The notes beneath the pieces were generated by a model, which saw nothing but the letters and a program-made list of their open reading frames with translations, ran no database searches and had not been told where the DNA came from. This document shows, in pieces, positions 30,184-39,749 of a stretch of 50,079 bases of DNA. The position numbers and the translations under genes were made by a program. The stretch covers positions 1 through 50,079 of the forward strand of contig JAJPEN010000040.1 in assembly GCA_021166835.1 (NCBI GenBank). The letters run 5' to 3'. Within the stretch, counting starts at the first letter, position 1; every line of letters begins with the position of its first letter. The DNA is from Burkholderiaceae bacterium. GTDB lineage: Bacteria; Pseudomonadota; Gammaproteobacteria; Burkholderiales; Burkholderiaceae.

Positions 30184-31392
30184 ATGCGTGGAGAGGTTGC
30201 GATCGTCGGCTACGGGCGCACGCCCTACAGCCGGGTGAAACCGGGCGAGCCGGTCCTGACCGTCGACGAGTACATCGCTTGGGCGGCCGACCTCGCGCTC
30301 GAGCGGGCCGGCATGTCGAAGAACGACTTCGACGGCCAGGGCCTGGCGGTCTCGCATTCGGAGGCGGGCCACACCGTCAACTGGTCGGCCTCGGTCGCCG
30401 AGACGCTCGGCATCTCGCCGAAAGTGCTGCTGCGCGCCGACCAGGGTGGTGCTTCGGCGTCGTCGCTGCTGATCCGCGCCGCGGCGATGATCCACGCGGG
30501 GATCGTCGATCGCGTGCTCGTCGTCGGCGCCGACACGCCTCTCACGCTGCCTTCGGTGGCCCCGGGCCTTCCGCTGTCACCCGAGCGCTCGCGCGGAACT
30601 TACTGGGACTTCCAGGGCCCGTTCGGTGTCATGGGTGCCACCGCGCAGTTCGGGCTGATCCAGACGCGCTATCGCCACGAGCACGAGCTCACCGACGAGC
30701 AGCTCGCAAAGATCGCCGTCACCTCGCGCTACCACGCTTCGCTGCATCCCGGTGCCATCTACCGCAAGCCGATTACGGTCGACGACTACCTCGGCTCGCG
30801 GGTGCTGTCGGCGCCCCTTCGGCTGCTCGACTGCGTGCCGATCGTCAACGGCGGACTCGCGTACGTCGTGACGTCGGCGAAGTCCGCACGCTCGATCACC
30901 GACCGGCCGGTGTACCTGCTCGGCTTCGGCGAGGCGAACAACTACTACCACGGCTCACGCACGCGGCCGGACATCACCTACACCGGGTTCGTGCGGGCCG
31001 CGCCCGAAGCGTTCCGCATGGCCGGCGTGACGCACAAGGACGTCGACCTGTTCGAGCCGTACGACGACTACCCCTTCGTCGTCGTGATGCAGATCGAGGA
31101 CTGCGGCTTCTGCAAGAAAGGCGAAGGCGGCCGCTTCGTCCAGGAGCGGAACCTGCGCTACGACGGCGACTTCCCGCTGTCCACCGACGGCGGGCAGCTG
31201 TCGGGCGGACAGCCTGGCGGCGCGATCGGCGGGTTCATGGGAATGATCGAGGCAGTTACCCAGCTTCGTGGCGAGGCGGGCGAGCGCCAGATCAAGGACG
31301 TCTCGATCACCACCTCGCTCGGCTTCGGCGGAATTCCCTATGGCCGTCCCGGCCGCAGTTGCATCACGATCATTCTCGGTTCGGAGAGGTAA
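30184..31392 (+). CDS. thiolase-fold protein (SCP2/Ltp2-like) lacking thiolase catalytic residues
   Basis: 402 residues with an overall thiolase/SCP-x fold (VGYGRTPYS start, GGASASSLLIRAAAMIHAG, DVDLFEPYDDYPFVV, GGQLSGGQPGGAIGG). The nucleophilic Cys position reads Gly (88/89), the His of the GHP motif reads Gln343, and the final Cys position near 378 reads Ser/Leu. It therefore cannot work as an ordinary thiolase. Paired with a DUF35 protein 4 bases downstream, it resembles steroid-degradation Ltp2-type aldolases, which use the thiolase fold for retro-aldol cleavage with a DUF35 partner. Aldolase activity here is an inference. GGAGAG precedes the ATG. Confidence 0.85.
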   Translation: MRGEVAIVGYGRTPYSRVKPGEPVLTVDEYIAWAADLALERAGMSKNDFDGQGLAVSHSEAGHTVNWSASVAETLGISPKVLLRADQGGASASSLLIRAAAMIHAGIVDRVLVVGADTPLTLPSVAPGLPLSPERSRGTYWDFQGPFGVMGATAQFGLIQTRYRHEHELTDEQLAKIAVTSRYHASLHPGAIYRKPITVDDYLGSRVLSAPLRLLDCVPIVNGGLAYVVTSAKSARSITDRPVYLLGFGEANNYYHGSRTRPDITYTGFVRAAPEAFRMAGVTHKDVDLFEPYDDYPFVVVMQIEDCGFCKKGEGGRFVQERNLRYDGDFPLSTDGGQLSGGQPGGAIGGFMGMIEAVTQLRGEAGERQIKDVSITTSLGFGGIPYGRPGRSCITIILGSER

Positions 31393-31395
31393 TCC

Positions 31396-31815
31396 ATGCG
31401 CCAGTCGCCCAACGGGAAGCCTCTTCCCGAAATCACCGAGCTCACGCGTCCGTTCTGGAGCGCAGCGCGCGAAGGCAGGCTCGTCATGCAGAAGTGCCCG
31501 CGTTGCGGCACGCTCGACTTCTTCCCGAAGCCGTGGTGCGTCGAATGCGGCCAGCGCGGCCTAGAGTGGGTCGACGTGCGCCCCACCGGCAAGGTCTACT
31601 CGCACACGACGGCCACCACGGTCATGATGAACCTTCCCGGCTGGAAGGAAGAGCTGCCGGTGATCCTGTGTCTCGTCGATCTCGACGACGGCCCGCGGAT
31701 GTACGCGCAGCTCACCGACTGCGCCCCGGAGGACGTCCGCATCGGCATGCCGGTGCGCGCTCATTTCGAGGCGATCAGCGAAGAGGCGGGCGTGCCCCGG
31801 TTCCGGGCCGCCTGA
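31396..31815 (+). CDS. Zn-ribbon OB-fold protein (DUF35 type)
   Basis: 139 residues. A rubredoxin-like zinc ribbon has C34, C37, C48 and C51 (CPRCG...CVECG), followed by an OB-fold domain (GKVYSHTTATT...). DUF35 proteins bind the thiolase-fold partner and help hold acyl-CoA substrates. It starts 3 bases after the thiolase-fold gene, so the two products almost certainly form one complex. About 130 bases without a gene separate it from the TAXI gene. Confidence 0.88.
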   Translation: MRQSPNGKPLPEITELTRPFWSAAREGRLVMQKCPRCGTLDFFPKPWCVECGQRGLEWVDVRPTGKVYSHTTATTVMMNLPGWKEELPVILCLVDLDDGPRMYAQLTDCAPEDVRIGMPVRAHFEAISEEAGVPRFRAA

Positions 31816-31946
31816 GAAGAGACGTTCGGCGACCGCAGCCGTTCGAATCCACGCGGGAACGCCACCCATCGAGAAAGGCGGCGGCCCGCTCCGGGCAGGA
31901 GCCCGACATCAAGGCAGGCTTCGGCCTGGCGAAAGGAGGCAGATCC

Positions 31947-32981
31947 ATGAAGCAGGACCGGTTCCAATCGGGTCGGAGAGTGGTGCTGCGCGCCGGCGTC
32001 GCGGCGACGCTGACTGCAGGGTTCGGCACGGCGCACGCCGCCGACCATCCGCCCGTCGACATCGGGCACATCAGCGCACCCTTCGGCACGGGCTCGTACG
32101 TGCTCGGCTCGGCACTCGAGGAGATCTCGAAGAAGAAGCACCCGTGGCTGCGCATCACGCACGCCGAGAGCCCAGGCTTCGTCTTCAACATTCGCCGGCT
32201 CGACAAGGAACCGGAGCTAAAGAAGACGATGATCATCGGCTCCGGATCCGGCGTCAGCGGACTGGCCGTCGCCGGCGAGAAGCCGTTCGACAAGAAGTAC
32301 CCGCCGCTGAAGCTGATCGCGAACTACAACCTCACGGCCGTCTGGCTCGCGACGCTCGATCCGAACATCAAGTCGGTGAAGGACCTGGCGGGCAGGAAGA
32401 TCGCCCTGGGTCGCGCGCCGCAGATCAACTGGACCGTTCAGCCGGAATGGACGCTACGTTACGGGTGGGATCTGCCCAAGGGCAAGGTCGATATCCAGTA
32501 CGTCGGACCGAAGGAAGCAATCGACGCATTGCTCGACGGCACCGCCGACGCCGCGGTCGTCGGCGGCTATTTCGATCCGCTCACCAACAAGCTCGAACTG
32601 AGCCCGCAGACCGTCGAATTCCTCGCGTCGGGCCGCAAGGTCACGCACCTGCAATGGGGGACCGACGCCGTCAAGAAGACGATCGAGCACGGCATGAACA
32701 TGGTGCCGATCACGATCCCGGCGAACACGATCGACGGGGTCTCGCAGCCGCTCGAGGTGTTCGCCGACACCGCCGCGTGGATGGTCGCCCCCGAGTTCCC
32801 CGAAGACATCGCCTACGAGGTGACCAAGATGATCATCGAGAACATCAAGGTCTTCGGAGAAGTGCACGCGCTCGGCAAGCTGATGTCGCCTCAGGCGATG
32901 GCCTACGGCTGGGAGACGAAGGACATCCATCCGGGTGCCCTGCGGGCGTACCGCGAAGCGGGCGTCATCAAGCAACCGTAG
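31947..32981 (+). CDS. TRAP transporter solute-binding protein, TAXI family
   Basis: 344 residues from the ATG at 31947, with AAAGGAGG upstream. It carries a signal peptide with a twin-arginine-like GRRVVLRAG core (about 1-31, ending AHAAD). The mature protein has the TAXI pattern: TGSYVLGSALEEISKK, IGSGSGVSGLAVAGEKPF, DLAGRKIALGRAPQINWTV. It would capture an organic anion in the periplasm for the fused TRAP permease at 34359. The upstream reading frame is a shadow of the thiolase gene. Confidence 0.85.
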   Translation: MKQDRFQSGRRVVLRAGVAATLTAGFGTAHAADHPPVDIGHISAPFGTGSYVLGSALEEISKKKHPWLRITHAESPGFVFNIRRLDKEPELKKTMIIGSGSGVSGLAVAGEKPFDKKYPPLKLIANYNLTAVWLATLDPNIKSVKDLAGRKIALGRAPQINWTVQPEWTLRYGWDLPKGKVDIQYVGPKEAIDALLDGTADAAVVGGYFDPLTNKLELSPQTVEFLASGRKVTHLQWGTDAVKKTIEHGMNMVPITIPANTIDGVSQPLEVFADTAAWMVAPEFPEDIAYEVTKMIIENIKVFGEVHALGKLMSPQAMAYGWETKDIHPGALRAYREAGVIKQP

Positions 32982-33007
32982 CGCGCAAGACCCACCCGCG
33001 ACTCGCC

Positions 33008-33628
33008 GTGAGCACGCCTGCCGTGGAGTTCTTCTTCGACTGCTCGAGCCCCTGGACCTACCTCGCCTTCGAGGAGGTCCAGCGGGTGGCGCAGGAAACC
33101 GGCGCCACGATCGAGTGGCGCCCGATCCTCGTCGGCGGCGTGTTCAACGCGGTGAACCCATCGCAGTACGAGGCACGACGCAACCGTGTCGCACCGAAGG
33201 AAGTCTACGTCGCGAAGGATCTCGCCGACTGGGCTCGCCGGTACGGACTGCGCATCGCCTGGCCGCCGACGGTGTTCCCGGTCAACAGCGTGGCTGCGAT
33301 GCGCGGCTGCCTGGTCGCGGCCCGCAGCGGGCGTCTCGTCGAACACGCACGCGCCGTCTTCGAGGCCTACTGGCGCGACGACCGCGACATTTCTCAGCCC
33401 GAAGTGCTCGATGCGATCCGCGAGCGATGCGGGCTCGATCGGGACGACTATTTCGCAGGGATCGCCGACCTCGAGATCAAGGCGCAGCTTCGCCGAAACG
33501 TCGACGAACTGATCGCGCGCGGGGGATTCGGATCGCCGACGACCTTCGTCGGCGGCACCGACATGTACTTCGGCAACGACCGCATGCCGCTCGTGCGCGA
33601 TGCGATCCTCAAACTCAGCGATGCCTGA
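33008..33628 (+). CDS. 2-hydroxychromene-2-carboxylate isomerase-like protein (DsbA family, NahD type)
   Basis: 206 residues from GTG 33008. The N-terminus FFFDCSSPWTYLAFEEV matches the kappa-GST/HCCA-isomerase group, in which a Ser after FD.S.P activates glutathione; the single Cys here does not form a CXXC redox site. The C-terminal GFGSPTTFVGGTDMYFGNDRM segment is also characteristic. HCCA isomerases act in naphthalene-type ring degradation, using glutathione for a cis-trans or ring-opening isomerisation. The substrate here is not known. Its last 14 bases overlap the convergent GST gene. Confidence 0.85.
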   Translation: MSTPAVEFFFDCSSPWTYLAFEEVQRVAQETGATIEWRPILVGGVFNAVNPSQYEARRNRVAPKEVYVAKDLADWARRYGLRIAWPPTVFPVNSVAAMRGCLVAARSGRLVEHARAVFEAYWRDDRDISQPEVLDAIRERCGLDRDDYFAGIADLEIKAQLRRNVDELIARGGFGSPTTFVGGTDMYFGNDRMPLVRDAILKLSDA

Positions 33629-34295
33629 CGCCGAACAGCGCCTCGCGCGCCTTGTCGTCCATCGGGCCGAAGCTGCGCCGCTCGCGAGCCGCTTCGACGC
33701 CGCGCTGCACCGCCGGACGCGCCTTCATCGTGCGATGCCAACGAAGAAGGTTCGGAAACGGGTCGAGCGGCTGGCCGAAGCGCTTGTACGGCAACAGCCA
33801 CGGCCAGCAAGCCATGTCGGCGATCGAGTAGGCGCCGGCGAGGAACTCGCGGTCGGCGAGATGACGGTCGAGGACGCCGAGCAGCCTGGCGTACTCGTTG
33901 CGGTACCGCGCGAGCGCATAGGGCTCGGGCTGCGGCGCGTAGTTCACGAAGTGGCTCAATTGCCCGGCCATCGGGCCGAGCTCGCCCACCTGCCACGACA
34001 CCCACTGCAGCGTCTCATGGAAACCCGCGGCGTCCTCGGGCAGGAACCGACCGGTCTTCTGAGCGAGATAGACGAGGATCGCGCCCGACTCGAAGACCGG
34101 CAGCGATCCGCCCTCGGCGCCATGGTCGACGATCGCAGGGATGCGGTTGTTGGGGCTGATCGCGACGAAATCGGGCGCGAACTGCTCGCCGCGCCGGATG
34201 TCCACGGGCAAGACGTGATACGGAAGGCCGCACTCCTCCAGCAGGATCGTGATCTTCCAGCCATTCGGCGTGGGCCAGTAATACAGATCGATCAT
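33615..34295 (-). CDS. glutathione S-transferase family protein
   Basis: 226 residues from the ATG at 34295. The N-terminal thioredoxin-fold half is [21 protein letters not shown], with [11 protein letters not shown] and the [14 protein letters not shown] motif. The C-terminal helical half includes [19 protein letters not shown]. The pattern matches the YfcG/Nu-type bacterial GSTs. It is read against the surrounding catabolic genes and overlaps the HCCA-isomerase-like gene by 14 bases at their 3' ends. A second glutathione-dependent protein next to an HCCA isomerase suggests glutathione chemistry in this pathway (inference). Confidence 0.88.
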   Translation of the reverse strand: MIDLYYWPTPNGWKITILLEECGLPYHVLPVDIRRGEQFAPDFVAISPNNRIPAIVDHGAEGGSLPVFESGAILVYLAQKTGRFLPEDAAGFHETLQWVSWQVGELGPMAGQLSHFVNYAPQPEPYALARYRNEYARLLGVLDRHLADREFLAGAYSIADMACWPWLLPYKRFGQPLDPFPNLLRWHRTMKARPAVQRGVEAARERRSFGPMDDKAREALFGVRHR

Positions 34296-34358
34296 TCGTG
34301 ATCCCGCGGCACCGTGCGCGGTGCGGCAAAGGGATTCCGCAAACGAGGAGACGAGGTC

Positions 34359-36293
34359 ATGGAAGGCGGCAAGCGCAAGACGATCGACCGGGTGCTCATG
34401 GGCCTTGGTATCGCCATGGTCGGCTATCACATGCTGTCGACGCAATACCTGTTCCTGGGTGCATACGAGCACCAGAACGTGCACCTCGCGTTCACGCTCG
34501 TGCTGCTGTTCCTGAACGGGATGCGCAACGCGAAAACCCGTTGGTGGCTCGCGGTACAGGGGGTTCTCGTTCTGCTCAGTCTCGCGGCCACCGCCTACGT
34601 GCAATTGAACCTCGGCCACCTCGAAGAGGTGATCGGCTATCCGGAGCCGACCGACCTTCTCGTCGGCATCCTCCTGATCTTCCTCGTCATCGAAGCGACA
34701 CGTCAGGCATGGGGAATCACGCTGCCGATCGTCGCAGGTGTCTTCGTCGCCTACTTCGTCTTCGGGCACTACCTTCCCGGCCAGCTCCACCACAGGCCCT
34801 TTTCGGTCGAGTACATCGTCTCGTACCTGAGCATCGGGCTCTCCGGTGTGTACGGGACCTTTCTGTCGATCTCGGCGAACCAGGTATTCCTCTTCGTCGT
34901 GTTCGGCGCGCTGCTCGGCGTCATCCGCGTCAACGACTTCTTCTTCGAAGCCGGCAAAATTCCCGGGCGCGTGATGCAGGGCGGCCCGGGGCAGACGGCG
35001 GTCGTCTCGAGCGCGCTCGTGGGAATGGTCTCCGGCGCGGCGGTCGCCAACGTCGCGATCACGGGCGCCTTCACGATCCCGTTCATGAAGAGGGTTGGCT
35101 ACAAGCCGGAATACGCGGGCGCCATCGAGGCGACCGCGTCGACCGGTGGACAGCTGATGCCTCCGGTGATGGGCGCGGCCGCCTTCATGATGGCCTCGTT
35201 CCTCGGCGTGCCCTATGCCGACGTGATGGTCGCCGGGATCATCCCCGCGATCCTGTACTTCTGGGGCGTGATGCTCGGCGTGCAGTTCCTCGCCGTGCGA
35301 CAGGGAATCCGCGCTCCGCAGGAGGCGATCGACTACCGCCTGATCCTGCGACGCTTCCCTCTGTTCGCGCTGCCGCTGGCCGTCCTCGTCGTGATGCTGC
35401 TGATGCAGTACAGCCCGGCACTCGCCGCGTTCTGGGCGATCGTGCTGTCGATCGGGCTGAGCTACATCGGGCGCGAGACGCGGCCGAAGTTCCTCGACCT
35501 GCTCCAGTGCCTGGCCGGCGGCGCCCTCGTCGGCGCGCAGATCGCGGTTTCGCTCGCGATCGTCGGACTGATCGCGCAGACGCTGATCACGACCGGCCTC
35601 GGCACGAAGATCGCGGGGCTCGTCGAGATCATCAGCGGCGGCAACCTGCTGATCGCGCTGCTGGCGACGATGATCGTCTCGATCGTGCTCGGCTGCGGAG
35701 TCCCGACCACGGCCGCGTACGCGCTCGTGGCCATCGTCGTCGTTCCGATGATCACGAAGCTCGGCGTCGAACCGATCTCGGCCCACTTCTTCGCGTTCTA
35801 TTTCGCGGTGATCTCGGCACTCACGCCGCCGGTCGCGCTTGCCGCACTCGCCGGCGCCGGAATCGCCGGAGCGAACTACTTCAAGACCTCGCTCAGCGCC
35901 TTCAAGCTCGCGATCTCCGGATTCATCATCCCGTTCCTGATCGTCTTCAATCCCATCCTCGTACTGCGCCAGTCCGACTGGGTCTGGGCGATCGGCTCGC
36001 TGATCGCGGTTCCGCTGGGAATGACCACGCTCACCGCCGCGCTGTACGGCTGCGGTCTGACGGTCTTCACCTGGCGGGAACGCGCGCTCGCACTGTTCTC
36101 GACGGCGATGATGGTCGGCTATGCGTCGTTCCGCCACCTCGACGAATGGCCGCTCGAATACCCGATGCTCGCGCTCGGCTGCGCGTCGTTCGCCCTGCTT
36201 CTCGCGATGCAGCTTCGGGCGCAGCGCGCGCAGGCGAAGCCCGGCACGCTGCCGGCAGCGAGCATCGAACTGGGGTCCTCAGCCGCGCGCTGA
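34359..36293 (+). CDS. fused TRAP transporter permease (small and large subunits in one chain)
   Basis: 644 residues, highly hydrophobic, with more than 14 predicted membrane helices. The N-terminal part (about 1-130) corresponds to the small 4-TM subunit. The rest is the large DctM-type subunit, with the conserved [34 protein letters not shown] and [14 protein letters not shown] segments. Fused permeases of this kind work with TAXI binding proteins, and the 31947 gene supplies one. It starts at ATG 34359 with GAGGAGACGAGG upstream. The transported solute is unknown but is probably the pathway's acid substrate. Confidence 0.9.
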   Translation: MEGGKRKTIDRVLMGLGIAMVGYHMLSTQYLFLGAYEHQNVHLAFTLVLLFLNGMRNAKTRWWLAVQGVLVLLSLAATAYVQLNLGHLEEVIGYPEPTDLLVGILLIFLVIEATRQAWGITLPIVAGVFVAYFVFGHYLPGQLHHRPFSVEYIVSYLSIGLSGVYGTFLSISANQVFLFVVFGALLGVIRVNDFFFEAGKIPGRVMQGGPGQTAVVSSALVGMVSGAAVANVAITGAFTIPFMKRVGYKPEYAGAIEATASTGGQLMPPVMGAAAFMMASFLGVPYADVMVAGIIPAILYFWGVMLGVQFLAVRQGIRAPQEAIDYRLILRRFPLFALPLAVLVVMLLMQYSPALAAFWAIVLSIGLSYIGRETRPKFLDLLQCLAGGALVGAQIAVSLAIVGLIAQTLITTGLGTKIAGLVEIISGGNLLIALLATMIVSIVLGCGVPTTAAYALVAIVVVPMITKLGVEPISAHFFAFYFAVISALTPPVALAALAGAGIAGANYFKTSLSAFKLAISGFIIPFLIVFNPILVLRQSDWVWAIGSLIAVPLGMTTLTAALYGCGLTVFTWRERALALFSTAMMVGYASFRHLDEWPLEYPMLALGCASFALLLAMQLRAQRAQAKPGTLPAASIELGSSAAR

Positions 36294-36325
36294 GAACCGC
36301 TACTGAAACGCAGGAGAAGCAGGTG

Positions 36326-37546
36326 ATGCAAGCCCCGAAAACCGACGTCCCTTCCTCGCCGAGCCACCGGCTCGTATCCGGCCGGTTCCGCTGGGAGGAC
36401 CCGCTGCTGCTCGAGGAGCAGTTGACCGACGACGAACGGATGATTCGCGACAGCGCGCATCGCTACGCGCAGGAGCGGCTGATGCCGCGGATCCTGCTGC
36501 AGAACCGGCACGAGGACTTCGACCGCGAGATCCTGAACGAGATGGGCGAGCTCGGCTTCCTCGGCGCGTTCATCGACGGCTACGGCTGCGCGGGCATCGG
36601 CTTCGTGGCGAGCGGCCTGATCATGCGCGAACTCGAGCGCGTCGACACCGCGTACCGCTCGTCGGCGAATATCCAGACGATGGTGATGGACGTCCTCTAC
36701 AACTTCGGAAGCGAGGAGCATCGCGAGAAGTACCTGCCGCGGATGGTCACCGGAGAGCTGATCGGGGCATTCGGGCTGACCGAACCTGACCACGGCAGCG
36801 ATCCCGCGTCGATGAAGGCACGCGCGCGAAGGACGTCGGGCGGGTACCTGCTCAACGGAACGAAGACCTGGATCACGCACGCGCCCGTGGCGGACGTCTT
36901 CGTCGTCTGGGCGAAGAACGACGAAGGCGTCGTACGGGGCCACGTAGTCGAGCGCGGCGCCAAGGGCCTGTCGACGCCGAAGATCGAGGGCAAGTTCTCG
37001 ATGCGCGCGTCTCCCACGGGCCAGATCATCCTCGAGGACGTCTTCGTGCCCGACGAGAACGTGCTGCCGAACGTCGTCGGACTGAAGGGAGCGTTCGCCG
37101 GGCTGAACAACGCGCGCTTCGGGATCTGCTGGGGCGCCTGGGGCGCGGCCGAGTTCTGCTGGCACACGGCGCGCAACTACGCGCTCGAACGCAAGCAGTT
37201 CGGCCGGCCGCTCGCCGCCAACCAACTGGTGCAGAAGAAGCTCGCCGACATGCAGACCGAGATCGCAGTCGGGCTGCAGTCGTGCCTGCGGCTGAGCCAG
37301 CTGCGCGACCAGGGCAAGGCCGCGCCCGAGATGATCTCTCTGCTGAAGCGCTACACGGCCGCCAAGGCGCTCGACATCGCGCGCGAGGCGCGCGACATCC
37401 TCGGCGGCAACGGCATCTCCGACGAATTCCACGTCGTGCGCCACATGATGAATCTCGAGGTCGTCAACACGCTCGAGGGCACGCGCGACATCCACGCGCT
37501 CGTGCTCGGGCGCGCGCAGACGGGCATCTCCGCATTCACCTCCTGA
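36326..37546 (+). CDS. gcdH: acyl-CoA dehydrogenase, glutaryl-CoA-dehydrogenase-like
   Basis: 406 residues. The FAD-binding pattern [14 protein letters not shown] lies near 148-160. The C-terminal [20 protein letters not shown] signature is that of glutaryl-CoA dehydrogenase; E384 would be the catalytic base and R111 ([10 protein letters not shown]) the carboxylate-recognising arginine. Family enzymes oxidise and decarboxylate glutaryl-CoA to crotonyl-CoA. It follows the TRAP permease after 32 bases. Related dicarboxyl-CoA substrates are possible, so the gene symbol is by family resemblance. Confidence 0.82.
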   Translation: MQAPKTDVPSSPSHRLVSGRFRWEDPLLLEEQLTDDERMIRDSAHRYAQERLMPRILLQNRHEDFDREILNEMGELGFLGAFIDGYGCAGIGFVASGLIMRELERVDTAYRSSANIQTMVMDVLYNFGSEEHREKYLPRMVTGELIGAFGLTEPDHGSDPASMKARARRTSGGYLLNGTKTWITHAPVADVFVVWAKNDEGVVRGHVVERGAKGLSTPKIEGKFSMRASPTGQIILEDVFVPDENVLPNVVGLKGAFAGLNNARFGICWGAWGAAEFCWHTARNYALERKQFGRPLAANQLVQKKLADMQTEIAVGLQSCLRLSQLRDQGKAAPEMISLLKRYTAAKALDIAREARDILGGNGISDEFHVVRHMMNLEVVNTLEGTRDIHALVLGRAQTGISAFTS

Positions 37547-37577
37547 AACGACAACCGACCGAAGACAGACGAGACGC

Positions 37578-39749
37578 ATGACCGGAATGGACGACATCAC
37601 TGTGCGGGCCCGCGAGGGCACAGTTCTTCTCGACGCGGACACCGTAGCTGTCGTCGGCGCATCGCCCGACGACAACAAGATCGGCGGCAAGCCGATCCGT
37701 TTCCTGCGCGAGTTCGGCTTCCGGGGGCGCGTCTGCCCGGTCAACCCCCGCTACGAGGAAATCGGCGGACACCGCTGCTACCCCGACCTCGCCTCGATCG
37801 AAGGTCTCGTGGACGTGGCGATCGTTGCCGTTCCGTATCAGCAGGCCCAGCCCGTGGTCGAACAGTGCGTGCGCAAGGGCGTACGCGAGATCGTGATGTT
37901 CAGTTCCGGGTACGCGGAGACGGGCCCGGAGGGCGCGCAGCGCCAGCAGGCAATCCTGCAGATGCTCGCCGGCAGCGGCACCCGCCTGCTCGGGCCGAAT
38001 TCGCTTGGAGTGGCCAACCTGTCGTCGGGATTCATCGCCAACTTCAGCCAGGCCTTCGAGCTGCCCGCCGGCGTGCTGCGCACCGGCCGCGCCGGCTTCG
38101 TCTCCCAGAGCGGCGCCTTCGGCACTTTCATCTTCACGCTGAGCGCCGAGCAGGGGCTCGGCTTCAAGTACTTCGCGGTCACGGGCAACGAGGGCGACGT
38201 CACCGTGAGCGAGCTGATCGACGCGATGATCGACGACGACGAAGTCGACCTCGTCGCCGGATACGTCGAGGGCGTTCGCGACGGCCGCCGGTTCCTGCAG
38301 GTCTGCGAGAAGGCACGCGCACGCGGCAAGCCGCTCGTGCTCGTCAAGAGCGGCCGAACCGCGGGCGGCAGCGCGGCGGCGCTTTCGCACACCGCGGCGA
38401 TCGCCGGCGCCGACGAGGTCTACGAGGCGGTCTTCCGCCAGACGGGCGCGATCCGCGTCGACGACGAACAGGAGATGCTCGACGTCGCCACGCTGATGCG
38501 TTCGCACAAGCCGATGCACGGCCGGCGCGTCGGCGTGCTGACGATGTCCGGCGGCGCCGGCGTGCTGATCGCCGACGCGCTCGAGGACAACGGTCTCGCG
38601 CTCGCGCGACTGGATCCGGGTACCGAAACGGCGCTCGGCCGAATCGTTCCCGAGTTCGGCTCGACGCGAAACCCGGTCGACCTGACCGGCCAGTTCCTGA
38701 GCGAGCCTGCGATGCTCGACGCCGCACTCGGATGCCTGCTCGACGACCCGAACGTCGACGCGGTCGTGCTGTTCCTCGGGCTGGGCCGCCGATACGGAGA
38801 GCAGATCGCCCAGACGTTGAGAGAGGTGGCCGGGAGAGCGGACAAGCCGTTGCTCGTCGCGTGGATCGCGGGTCCCGCCGCGGTCATCGCGCAACTTCGC
38901 GCCGAAGGCATCCCGGTGCTGCCGAGCCCGACACGTACGATCCGCGCGCTCGGAGCGCTCGCGCGTTTCGGCGAGGCGCACGCGCGCGAGTCGCGCTCGT
39001 TCTCGATCGTCGGATCGACGACCCAGCCCGTCGTGGCTTCCGGAAGCGCCGGACGTTGCTCGGAGGCGCAGACCAAGGCGCTGCTCGAGCGCTACGGCAT
39101 CCGCCGGCTTGCGGAGTCGCTGGTCCGAAGCGAGGACGACGCGGTTGCGATCGCCGGCTCGATCGGGTATCCGGTCGTGCTGAAGGTCTGCGCCGCCGAC
39201 CTCCTGCACAAGACCGAAGCCGGCGCCGTCGCGTTGAACCTGCGCGATGCAGACGCGGTGCGTGCGGCCTACCGGCGCATTCTCGACGGCGCCAGGCGCC
39301 ATTCGCCGGGGCTCGAGGTCGAGGGTGTGCTCGTTTCGCCGATGGCCGACGACGGCGTGGAAGTGATCGTCGGAGCGCGCCGCGATCCGGTCTTCGGTCC
39401 GGTCGTCCTCGTCGGCTCGGGCGGAATCTACGCCGAGGTGCTGCGCGACGCTGCGATCGGCGTGCTGCCGCTCACCAAAGGCGAAGCCGCGGAACTGATC
39501 CGCTCGCTGCGCGTTCATCCAATGCTCGCCGGGGCACGCGGAAAGCCGCCGGCGGACGTCGATGCGCTCGCCGCTTGCGTCGAAGGCGTGGCGAAGCTGA
39601 TGCTGGAGCACCCGGAAGTGTCGGAGATCGAAATCAACCCGATGCGCGTGCTCGAACAAGGGCGCGGCGCGGTGCCGCTCGATGCGCTGATGGTCGTGCA
39701 GTCCTCCCGCCAGGTTGCAGAGCGCGACACGCACGGAGCGCGCACGTGA
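37578..39749 (+). CDS. acetate-CoA ligase family protein, NDP-forming (alpha-beta fusion)
   Basis: 723 residues. The CoA-binding domain (about 20-125, VAVVGASPDDNKIGGKP) and succinyl-CoA-ligase-like domain (about 165-300) are followed by a C-terminal ATP-grasp domain (about 490-715, YPVVLKVCAADLLHKTEAGAV; EIEINPMRV). H271 (LSHTAAIAGA) is the likely phosphorylated histidine. These enzymes interconvert an acid plus CoA and NTP with acyl-CoA. It may activate the imported acid or conserve energy from an end product. Its stop overlaps the next gene as GTGA. Confidence 0.88.
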   Translation: MTGMDDITVRAREGTVLLDADTVAVVGASPDDNKIGGKPIRFLREFGFRGRVCPVNPRYEEIGGHRCYPDLASIEGLVDVAIVAVPYQQAQPVVEQCVRKGVREIVMFSSGYAETGPEGAQRQQAILQMLAGSGTRLLGPNSLGVANLSSGFIANFSQAFELPAGVLRTGRAGFVSQSGAFGTFIFTLSAEQGLGFKYFAVTGNEGDVTVSELIDAMIDDDEVDLVAGYVEGVRDGRRFLQVCEKARARGKPLVLVKSGRTAGGSAAALSHTAAIAGADEVYEAVFRQTGAIRVDDEQEMLDVATLMRSHKPMHGRRVGVLTMSGGAGVLIADALEDNGLALARLDPGTETALGRIVPEFGSTRNPVDLTGQFLSEPAMLDAALGCLLDDPNVDAVVLFLGLGRRYGEQIAQTLREVAGRADKPLLVAWIAGPAAVIAQLRAEGIPVLPSPTRTIRALGALARFGEAHARESRSFSIVGSTTQPVVASGSAGRCSEAQTKALLERYGIRRLAESLVRSEDDAVAIAGSIGYPVVLKVCAADLLHKTEAGAVALNLRDADAVRAAYRRILDGARRHSPGLEVEGVLVSPMADDGVEVIVGARRDPVFGPVVLVGSGGIYAEVLRDAAIGVLPLTKGEAAELIRSLRVHPMLAGARGKPPADVDALAACVEGVAKLMLEHPEVSEIEINPMRVLEQGRGAVPLDALMVVQSSRQVAERDTHGART

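Noticed and set aside
30184..31392. Assignment as an ordinary acetyl-CoA acetyltransferase
   Set aside because: The catalytic Cys, His and Cys positions are all substituted, so thiolase activity is unlikely.
34296..36137. N-terminal extension of the GST reading frame through the TRAP permease region
   Set aside because: The GST family sequence starts exactly at ATG 34295; upstream codons are antisense to the permease.
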